Assembly (NCBI GenBank): GCA_037176905.1
Contig: JBBBWG010005125.1
Coordinates: forward strand, 1-28,718
Source of the DNA: Azolla pinnata
Taxonomy: Eukaryota; Streptophyta; Polypodiopsida; Salviniales; Salviniaceae
Length of the DNA: 28,718 nucleotides
Reading direction: 5' to 3'
How positions within the stretch are numbered: the first letter of the stretch is position 1; each line of letters starts with the position of its first letter. A program made the translations under genes and the position numbers. The notes under the pieces are model-generated. The model searched no databases and had not been told where the DNA came from. It saw only the letters and a program-made list of their open reading frames with translations. Below are positions 10,355 to 18,229 of the stretch, in pieces.

Positions 10355-11072
10355 CCTAGTTTCCAATACTAAACTTTGGTTGAACCCGTGAGGAGTCAAC
10401 ATGATGTTTATTTGCAATCTTCTTGTATGCAAGTTGAACATCATGTAAATTGAAAGATAACTTACATTGAATGTCTTGGAGTTGACGTAGATGGTCTTTA
10501 ATCGCGGAATTTTGGAAATTTTTGGAGATTATCTTGTAAAAGAGTGGACTGAGCTATTGTATGAGAACTCCACAAGATGCAAAAAATCAACTTAATCATC
10601 TTATAGGTAATTGATGAAACAACGAAAATATTGTTCCAAAGTTTGATTGGTACGTTCCATTTGACCATTAGTTTCTGGATGGTATTAGATGACAACTTAT
10701 AAGAGGTTCCAAGCAACTTGAGTAAGTGTTTCTAGAGCATCGAAATGAATTGTGGACTACAATCACTAATAAGGTCATCTAGGAAACCATGTAATTTGAA
10801 TATTTGTTGCAAAACTAGGTTGGTTGTCTCTTGACTATTTATACACTTTATGCAAGGAATGAAATGTGTCATTTTTTAATACATGTCTACCACTGTAAGA
10901 ATGGTGTCAAAACCCTTTGACGATAGGAGATCAGTAATAAAATCTAAAGAGATGAATTTCCTGCATGGACCTTCTGATATCAGCAATGAGTGTAACAATA
11001 TTCTATAGGGGTGATGTCGAGGTATCTTAGACTGACAAAATATATCGCAAGTACAAATATAGTCTACCACAA

Positions 11073-11097
11073 CACTACAAAGTATTGGGTTGTTTAG
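11073..11097 (+). repeat. CACTA-like left terminus
   Basis: CACTACAAAGTATTGGG is the start of a terminus that recurs as CATTACAAGGTATTGAG at 24759 and CACTACAAGGTATTAGG at 27494, and inverted at 15243. All are followed inward by the same type of GCG-rich repeats. Confidence 0.65.
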
Positions 11098-11760
11098 CGT
11101 GACCGGTTGCCGCAACCTAGACGTGACACGTCTAGGTTATGACAATTTTTTTTCAAAATCACGTGAAATTTGCCGAGACCATTTCCGTGAGGTTTACTGC
11201 GAGTTTGCTGCGATCTTAGCCGCGAGTATAGACGCGAATTTAGTCGCGATTTCAACGCAATTAAAAAAAAAAAATTTTCACACTTAACCACATCTTTTCC
11301 ACGAGAATTGACGTAAATTTGCCGCATCTATGGGTGCTCGTTTTGCCACAAAAAAGTTTTGACAATTTGACGCAACAACAACTGCAATCATAGATGCTCA
11401 TTAGACTCGAGTATAAATGGATATTTTTACGTGAGCATAGATGGGAATTCAGCTGCTACCAAAATAGACTATTTGACATGTGTTTTACCGCGAATTTATG
11501 CAAATTTAGACGTTACAATAGCTGCAAATTTTGACACAACATTGATGAAAGTTTTATCAGCCAATTTGATGCAAATTTTTCCACGATTTTGACGCAAGTT
11601 TACATGTGAGTATAGGCACGAGTGTTGACGCTAGCTTTTACGCGCATTTTGATGCGCAATTTGACACAAATTTTGATGCTCATATAGACGCGTTTTTAAC
11701 CGCAAGGTTGTTGCAAAATTTTTCATTGCATGTTTGTCGCGGCCATACTAAATTGCCTCA
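11098..11760. repeat. Degenerate subterminal repeats (left side)
   Basis: Short motifs such as TTTGCCGCGA, GACGCGAATTTAG, TCGCGATTTTGACGC and ACGCAAGTTTAC recur every 15-30 bases with changing spacers. They look like copies of a roughly 12-base word, (C/G)GCGANTTTGAC, in both polarities. In CACTA elements such repeats bind transposase; here this is inference. No coding sequence survives. Confidence 0.65.
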
Positions 11761-11819
11761 TTTGAGCTCATTTGAGATAATGTAGCGGTATAGCCAATCG
11801 GTCCAATATACAATTAAAT

Positions 11820-12115
11820 TATACATGTGGTAGATATGTATTTACTATGAATTAAAATGGAATATATTCATATATAGATCAATATGCGTCTATACATCTA
11901 CATATTCATAAACATCTACATCTACATGTTAATATGCATGAATATATGAATATTTAAGAGTAAATGTATGTGTCAATGCATATATATGCAATTAGGCATC
12001 AAACATGTACATATATAGACAAATATGCATATACACATAAATATGCATGAAAGAATGTATATTTAGATGAATATGCATGTATGTGTACATATACAGGTGA
12101 ATATAGGCTAATAAT
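11820..12115. repeat. AT-rich ATGCATGTATG-type satellite block
   Basis: Repeated pieces include ATATGCATGTATGTGTACAT, GAATATGCAT, CATCTACATATTCATAAACA and ATATATAGACAAATATGCAT. The same phrases in the same order occur several times at 25080-28718. It ends in TTGCAACTATGTTGTAG and AGCGTCTATGTTGCAGC (to about 12190), again as in the right-hand array. Confidence 0.8.
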
Positions 12116-12650
12116 TTCTAACTTGCAACTATGTTGTAGTAAACAAAGCGTCTATGTTGCAGCAAGGACGTGGCAAAATGTGCAGCAAATATCCAATTTT
12201 GCTGCAAATTTGTTGCGAGTTTTATTGCTCATTTTAACACATTGTTGACATGACATAGACACAGTTGTTTATGTGCAATTTACCACGAGTTTGACGCGTA
12301 GTAAACGCGATTGTTACTGCTAATTTCTTGCAATTCAGACGCCACTTCTGGCAACAAGGAGTGGAAGAGTGGTTTTGTACGTGGTGCCATCGGTATCACG
12401 TACCACCACTTCTCATTATGTAATACAAGTTGGAAAATGGCCTGCATTGCATAACAATACATGTTGGAAATTGTTTAAAAAATATATTATACTTAGAATA
12501 TCATTATATTGTTTAAGAACACCCCTACTTGTTTACAATGAGATGGTAAGATGAAGGTTCCCCCCTTGGCACTACAAATCCGTGTGGAGTCAATCATCGT
12601 AAAGCCACTGGCGTTTACATTGATAGAACATTGTGGGACCTTAACCATAC
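12116..12650. other. Interior of the CACTA-like block without a gene
   Basis: It holds the GCAACTATGTTGTAG block, more GCGA/GCCGC repeat words to about 12330, then about 300 bp of unrecognised sequence before gypsy homology begins. No credible reading frame is seen. Confidence 0.5.
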
Positions 12651-13395
12651 CATCTGACATCGAAGACAAACACATGATGGTATTGCCAAGACCATGGAGC
12701 TAGTGAAGTGATCATTCTGGTGGCCTCATTTATGCCAATTCATTGAAAATTACATTCCCACATGTGACATTTGTTGTCGAGCCAAGATGCCCAAACATAA
12801 TCCTTATGAGTTGCTACAACTGTTGTCGACACCAAGCAAGCCATTGCAGTCAATTTCTATGGATTTCATTACAGATCTTTCACCTTCATAGGGTTTTGAT
12901 GCTATTTTAACTGTAGTGGATCGATTTATCAAGATGAAACATTTTTTGCCCTGCGTAGAGAGCATCAGTAGTTAAGAAACAACAGATATTATTATGCATG
13001 AAGTATTTCGCCATCATGGTCTTCCAGATAATATTATTAGTGATCGTGCAGGTCCGCAATTTATAACTGATGTTTGGAAGCACCAATGTGACGGGCTCCA
13101 AATCACTTGCAAACTCTCTTCAGCTGCATATCATCTTGAAACTGATGGCCAAACAGAGCACACAAATCAAACACTTGAGTAATATCTTTGATGCTTCATT
13201 AGTTACCAACAAGATGATTTGAGTCATATATTGCATCTTGCAAAGTTTGTGTACACTAACATTGTACACTCTTCTACCAAGGTCACACCTTTTTATGCCT
13301 ATACTAGCAACCATCCTCGATGGTGTCTCTTAAACATTCTAGTGATCTCACCAAACCCTAGTGCGGAGCAGTATCTCCATCACCTACATTTCTAG
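12650..13395 (+). pseudogene. Ty3/gypsy integrase relic, copy 1
   Basis: The plus strand encodes an H2C2 zinc-finger end (CDICCRAKMPKH), SISMDFITDLSPS, TVVDRFIKMKHFLPC, HGLPDNIISDRAGPQF and a DGQTEHTNQTLE motif near the catalytic Glu, so core integrase residues are recognisable. Several stop codons break the frame (for example at about 12890, 12975 and 13182). It grades at about 13395 into a second integrase copy rather than its own C-terminal half. Confidence 0.8.
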
Positions 13396-14345
13396 AGTGT
13401 TCGTCATGGTGTATCGCTTCATCAAGATGACCCATTTCTCTCCTTGTGCCAAAACCATTTCAGGAGAAGAGACAACCGATTTGTTCTTTAAAAATGTTGT
13501 TCGACTACGTGGACTCCTAGGCGATATCACTTCTGATCAAGGACCACAATTTGTTTCGTGACACCTCCTGCAAACTTTCGGTTGTATTGTTAATTTGTCT
13601 TCGACCTATCATGATCTGCAAACTGATGGACAAACGGAACGGGTTAACTAAATCCTATAATAGTACTTATGGTGCTCTCATATATACTAATGAGATGACT
13701 AGGTTGACCTTCTCACACTTGTTGAGTTCACCTACAACTCTCTATATGCGTCTATGGGTGTTACTCCATTTTTTGCAAACTACTGTCTCCACCCCCGTTT
13801 CAACATTTCTCTTCCCTCTGATTTTGTCAATCTTTCCATGCAGGACCGGGCACATCTCTTGGAGGATGTACATCGTGACCTTTCCTTGGAGCTTACCCTC
13901 ATTGGCGAATGCTACAAGGTGCAAGCATATCGTCTTCACTCAAATGCCCCAACGATTTGTGGTAGGTAACTTCGTTTGGCTTCTCTGTCACAATATTGTC
14001 ACAACTCATCCCTGTTCAAAGCTCAATTACAAGAAGTTGGGCCCTTTCCAAGTCATCAAGAAAATAGGTTCCATATATGGCTATGCGCTTAGAGCTACCG
14101 TCCCATTTCCGTATTTAGAATGTATTTCATGTCTCCCTTCTTGAACCTCATCATCTATGCGCTATCCCTGAGCGACACCTTTCTCCTCCACTACCCATCC
14201 AACTCTCGATTGGGGAAGAATATAAGGTCGGCCAAATTTCACTCTCATCTCTTCTGTTACAAGTTGTAATACTTGTTCTTTGGAAAGGGTACCCTATCTC
14301 GGAAGGTTATCCACAAAACCAGGTCCACATTTTGGTGGGCGGTCT
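13396..14345 (+). pseudogene. Ty3/gypsy integrase plus chromodomain relic, copy 2
   Basis: A second integrase begins with YRFIKMTHFSPC and continues with GEETTDLFFKNVVRLRG, DITSDQGPQF, a DGQTER motif, GVTPFFANYCLHPRF, RAHLLEDVHRDLSLEL, a KLGPFQVIKKI-like region and a decayed chromodomain (EEYKVGQ, LWKGYPISE in shifted frames). It ends in GAAAGGAGGTTAAATG, a plausible polypurine tract. Frameshifts occur near 13560, 13960 and after 14140. Its wording differs from copy 1 and from the minus-strand relic, so three gypsy lineages are present. Confidence 0.8.
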
Positions 14346-14354
14346 TGAAAGGAG

Positions 14355-14425
14355 GTTAAATGTTATATAAATGGGTTTTGAACCTATGACCTTATTTAAA
14401 GAAAAATTTATTCTAACCAATATCC
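14355..14425 (-). repeat. tRNA-like SINE head
   Basis: On the minus strand, GATATTGGTTAGAATAAA (A-box region) is followed about 30 bases later by AGGTCATAGGTTCAAAACCC (B-box region). The layout matches the modules of the right-hand array. No acceptor stem is seen. Confidence 0.5.
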
Positions 14426-14589
14426 AATACAAACTCATTATGTAAATGCCAACACATATATACCCATTACTAAATCGATAAATCTTGCAAGAATGAGTTC
14501 TGCTCAGGGGGGATTTTAGGTCAGAGTACAAAAAAAGATAAAACTTTTTTTTTGGTCGATAGGCCTCCGTTTAAATTACTATAAAATAT

Positions 14590-14830
14590 TAATATTTTTT
14601 TTTGATGTTCTAGAGCTTTCTAGAAGCCTCTCCATGCAAGACCCTGCATGCAAGACCCTCTTCTTGCATGCAGGAGGCCCATAATTATATAAATACAGGG
14701 GTTCACCTTGATCCCAATCAAGGTGAACAACACTAGTTACGAAATCAATACTCAGCTTCATCTATCTTCTTCCCAATTATCTCCTCTGCTTTGGCCTAGC
14801 TTTGTCTACATTTCTGTATCTGTTCGTGAC
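14590..14830 (+). mobile_element. LTR-like segment with TATA box and two perfect hairpins
   Basis: TCTAGAGCTTTCTAGAAG, a TATA box TATAAATACAGG (about 14688-14699) and a pyrimidine-rich tail resemble a copia-type LTR. Two perfect 12-bp inverted repeats flank the TATA box: CCTGCATGCAAG/CTTGCATGCAGG (14643-14654 and 14663-14674) and GTTCACCTTGAT/ATCAAGGTGAAC (14701-14712 and 14717-14728). No partner LTR is in the window, and element edges are not fixed. Confidence 0.5.
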
Positions 14831-15218
14831 AATTTGCCGTGAATATAGATGCGAGTATAGCTACAAATTTAGACATGACTGTAGATGCAAAAGTAGCTAC
14901 TTAGAATGGTTGTGGTAAGGACCAGAAGTTTTCACCACGAGTTTTACCAATTGTAAATGGGAGCATGGCCATGAGTATTAGATGCAAGTTGTGTTGCTGT
15001 AAAGTCGTGAGAAAGTTATGGTGACATTTGCGGTTTCATTCGTGATAAAGTCCCAGTAAACTCGCAACAACAGTTGTGTCTATAGTTGCGACTATTTTCG
15101 TGTCTAATCTCAAGTCTATAGTTGTAGTAAAACCATAGTAAAAAGTTTTGTTCCTTTTGATGACCTTAGATGCGACTTAAGCTGAAAAAAATAGAACACA
15201 TTCGCGATAAACGGCGCG
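14831..15218. repeat. Degenerate subterminal repeats (right side)
   Basis: Words such as TTTGCCGTGAATATAGATGC, GCGAGTATAGCTAC, AGTTGCGACTATTTTCG and TTCGCGATAAACGGCGCG recur up to the right terminus. They match the left subterminal style at 11098-11760 and support reading 11073-15243 as one block. Confidence 0.6.
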
Positions 15219-15243
15219 TCAAACCGGCCAATACCTCGTAGTG
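15219..15243 (-). repeat. CACTA-like right terminus
   Basis: Read inward on the minus strand from 15243 it is CACTACGAGGTATTGGCC followed by GGTTTGACGCGCC. It is the only inverted copy of this terminus that I found in the window. Copia homology starts immediately outside it. Confidence 0.6.
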
Positions 15244-16811
15244 TGCTTGGATATAGACCTGATAGAGATTTTGGTTATAGACTTTGGGATCCAGAGACTC
15301 GTCAAGTTGTTCAAAGTTCGGACGTAGTTTTCAATGAGTTTGCCATGCACAACATTACCAAGTGTCCGATCGAGCTACAAAGAGTTACATTTTCAATCTT
15401 AACTACTCTGTTGGACGGCCCAACATTGCACACGAGGTGAGCTTCATGGTCCATTGATCCTCCACGATCCAGTATGGAAGGAACAGAGTCTATCCGAGTA
15501 GTAGTATGGTCCATTGATCCTCCACGATCCAGTATGGAAGGAACAGAGTCTATCCGAGTAGCCGTGAAGATGTTGTATGTCGACTTCGGAAGAGTTTGTA
15601 TGGGTTGAAACAAGCTCCGCGCTCATGGTATAAGAAGTTCAATTGGATGACGACCATTTCGTATACATTAAGGATGCACCAGATGGGTCTCCATCTTTCT
15701 TATCCTTTACGTGGATGATATGCTCCTCCCTAGTTGATTTATCAAAGAGCTTGCTGAACTTTGACGACAATTTTTGTTGAAATTTGCGATGAAGGATCTT
15801 GGTTCAATGCATTATATTCTCAGGATGAAGATCACGTGGAATCGTAAGTCAGTACAGTTATATTTGTCTCAGTCCACTTACATCTGATTAATTCTGGAGC
15901 GATTTAGCATGCATACGACCCGATCTGCTTTGACACTACTACCTGCAAATTTTTGGTTGACGTGGAAGGACTACTTGACATTTGGTTTGGAAGAGGATCA
16001 TTTGAAGTCGGTACCATACGCATTGGCTATTGGCTCGTTAACATATGCTATGGTTGCGATGCTACTAGACATAATGCACACATTTGGAGTTGTAAGTAGA
16101 TTAATGCATAATCCCGGACGAGCACACTAGAATGTAGTGAAACATATCTTCAGATATCTGGTTGCACAAAAGACTACGACATCAAATTCAGACCGAATGA
16201 GCCATTAGGCCTAGTTGGCTACATGACTCGGATTACATGGGCTATCTCAAAAGTCGGAAATCAACGTCCGAATACGTCTCAGATTTGAGTACGGCACCAT
16301 TTCATGGAAATCAAAACTGCAAGATTGTATGGCTATAAGTACAATCGAAGCAAAGTATGTAGCTTCGTTTGACATAACTATGGAAGTGCTTTAGTTTGGA
16401 CAACTAGCTTGTATGTTTCGACAAACTGATCTGAAATTGACTCCGATTGTACTCAGTGACAGTCGGGGAGCTATTGGCTTAGCAATGAATTTGGTACATC
16501 ATAATGCATCAAAGCATATTGAGGTTCAGTATCACTTTGTTCGGGATTGCGTGACCTAAGGCAAGCTCAACCTAGAAAAGGTTTCCACGGTTGACAATGT
16601 TGCATACATGATGATCAAGGGTCTTTTGACAGATTAATTTTAGTCTCTTCGGGAATGGATGGGCGTGGAGTTGATTTCAACTAATCATGACTGTAGTCAT
16701 ACTTAGTATGTTGACGACCATAGTAATATATCAACCCCTTGTTGCACCTATACTATTTTGTTTCCTTTTCTTCTTCTACAAATTCTTTGGAACACGCTCA
16801 TTATGGGGGAG
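15244..16811 (+). pseudogene. Ty1/copia pol relic (SH3-like domain, RT, RNase H)
   Basis: It starts abruptly with LGYRPDRDFGYRLWDPE and SSDVVFNE, the SH3-like region after integrase. Reverse transcriptase pieces follow: GLKQAPRSWYKKF (about 15604), LYVDDML (about 15706) and KFAMKDLGSMHYIL (about 15780). RNase H pieces follow: PYALAIGSLTYAM, VSWKSKLQ-like, AISTIEAKY, SKHIEVQYHFVRDCV and VSTVDNVAYMM. A TTATGGGGGAG polypurine tract ends at 16811. The YVDD catalytic motif survives, but many stops and shifts and the missing N-terminal half of RT make it dead. Gag, protease and most of integrase are absent; the left edge coincides with the CACTA-like terminus. Confidence 0.88.
15445..15561. repeat. 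60-bp tandem duplication in the copia relic
   Basis: The 57 bases from ATGGTCCATTGATCC to CTATCCGAGTAG at 15445-15501 recur exactly at 15505-15561, a 60-bp period. The duplication lies where the N-terminal RT region should be, so it came with or after the deletion there. Confidence 0.95.
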
Positions 16812-16950
16812 TGTTGAATGTGGTCATTTACTAGTGGATCAACTACGCCATAAAAATAACAAAAACTAGGTACATGTCATGTATGATAAAATGAGTTCTT
16901 AAAAGAAAAATGTCACGTTTGACTTGGTTGAACTTCTTTAAGGAAAATAA
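16812..16950 (+). mobile_element. Probable start of the copia 3' LTR
   Basis: TGTTGAATGTGG directly follows the polypurine tract TTATGGGGGAG, the standard 3' LTR boundary. The other end is not recognisable because a second, different copia relic begins by about 16953. Confidence 0.5.
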
Positions 16951-16952
16951 CT

Positions 16953-18185
16953 TTGAAAAATAAGTGGATATTTAAGTCAAAAAATGATGACGACAAATTA
17001 GTGAAATATAAGGGTCTATTGGTTCTAATGGAATTTAGTCAAAAGAAGGGCATTGATTTTAATGAAATTTTCTCACTAGTGGTGCAATTGAGTTCTATTC
17101 GAGTTGCTTTAGTCTAGTAACCAATCTATATCTTGAGCTAGAGAAACTTGGTATAGAAAGAACACTTTTTTGTATGGGATTTGAATGAAGAAATTTATAT
17201 GGAATAACTGGAAGGTTTTGAAGAGAATGAGAAAGGACTTTGGTTTGCAAATTGAAAGTAGTCCCTACATCTTGAAACAAGAACGGAGACAATGGTGTAA
17301 GAAATTTGATACAGTAATGATAACTCAAAACTATAAAAGAGTTAATGCAGATTATTGTGTCTATGTTAGAAACTTCGATGAAGGTAACCTTATTATTCTT
17401 CTAGTATTATATATATGTTGATAATATGTTAATCACCGGTCAAGATGGTAACTTTATCAACAAATTGAAATTAGAGTTATTTAATAACTCATTTGACATT
17501 AAAGATCTAGGACCTAACAAAAATATCTTATGTGGAAAAATTGTGGCTTTCACAAGAGAAGTATATAAAATGCGTACTAAGGTTTTAAATGCAACAACTA
17601 CAAAGGTTTCATATGCAACAAGTGAAACTCATAAATACTCCTCTTGTCACACACTTTAAGTTTTGCAAGAAGCTTTGTCCAATTACAACTCAAGAAAACG
17701 AGATGTCTTTAATTCCTTACTCCTTGATAGTTGGATCCCTCATGTATGTAATGGTTCGTACGTGATTAGATATTGATCATGTCATTGCAAGTGTTGTTAG
17801 TAGGTATCTTTCTAATCTTAGTCTAGGATGTTGTGAAGTGGATCTTGAGGTATTTGAGAGGGACATCCACATTATACTTGTGTTTTGGAGATTCTAAACC
17901 AATCTCTTAAGGTTTTACAAATGCAAATATGGCTAATGATCTTGAAAACAAAAAATCCATTCGAGATTCTTATTCACATTTGTAAGGGGAGTCATATCAT
18001 GGCATGTATTATTTTGTGTACTATTAAAATTAAATATATATTGCAATATGAATGTTAGCAAAAAGATAGTTTGGTTGAAAAAGTTTGTTTTGGAATTACG
18101 ATAAATTATGTGATTTTTTGGGATAGTCAAAATGTAATAGCCCAAAGTGCGATAGATTTTTATCCAAAGTAAAAACTTGGGTGCG
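16953..18185 (+). pseudogene. Second Ty1/copia pol relic, Tnt1-like RT and RNase H
   Basis: In shifting frames it encodes NKWIFKSKNDDDKLVKYK, FSQKKGIDFNEIFS, QWCKKFDTVM, LIILLVLYV followed by DNMLITGQD, FDIKDLGPNKNIL, VVKWILRYLRGTSTLYLCF, NANMANDLENKKS, a SW motif, KKIVWLKKFVLEL and YVIFWDSQNVIA. These match Tnt1-type RT and RNase H in order. The catalytic YVDD reads YVDN, with stops and frameshifts throughout. It is a different lineage from the relic at 15244-16811. The last recognisable RNase H residues lie at about 18165-18185, just before the WDR70 start codon. Confidence 0.85.
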
Positions 18186-18203
18186 TCTTTACTCTAACTT
18201 TTC

Positions 18204-18222
18204 GCAGCAGCAGCAGCAGCAG
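18204..18222 (+). repeat. (CAG)n run in the WDR70 5' leader
   Basis: Six consecutive GCA/CAG triplets lie 8 bases upstream of the start codon. Such runs vary in length, and this one sits in the probable 5' UTR. Confidence 0.9.
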
Positions 18223-18229
18223 CTTGGCT

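Larger units (their letters stand above)
9506..11072 (-). pseudogene. Ty3/gypsy chromovirus relic: integrase, chromodomain, polypurine tract
   Basis: Reading from 11072 down, the minus strand encodes the end of an H2C2 zinc finger, then an integrase core with ISLDFITDLLSS and VVDMY...KMTHFIPC, the integrase C-terminal region (a YKKIANKH-like motif at about 10400), TTRPCDKLDF, FHVSLLEPC, and a chromodomain with YEVEVILDSK and GWSGYSPNDQTWEPAENL. A purine run at 9507-9520 followed by TGTCATGG fits a polypurine tract and 3' LTR start. Stop codons and small shifts make it non-functional. Gag, protease and reverse transcriptase are absent here. The gene is split by the 379-bp insertion at 9976-10354; on either side the reading frame is consistent. 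Confidence 0.85.
11073..15243. mobile_element. Composite block bounded by CACTA-like inverted termini
   Basis: The left end CACTACAAAGTATTGGG (11073) and the right end, read on the minus strand from 15243 as CACTACGAGGTATTGGCC, match at 13 of the first 15 bases and loosely for about ten more. Both ends are followed inward by degenerate GCG-rich subterminal repeats, a CACTA (En/Spm) hallmark. No transposase is visible. The interior holds an ATGCATGTATG-type satellite and retrotransposon pieces. The expected 3-bp target duplication is not seen: CAA precedes the left end and TGC follows the right. The flanks also differ, being gypsy on the left and copia on the right. The ends may therefore come from two family members joined by rearrangement. 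Confidence 0.6.

Noticed and set aside
11070..15246. 3-bp target duplication around the CACTA-like block
   Set aside because: The flanking triplets are CAA and TGC, so no duplication exists at these boundaries.
18224..18229. WDR70 start at a TTG codon at 18224
   Set aside because: TTG starts are not expected in a plant nuclear gene; the first ATG is six bases downstream at 18230.
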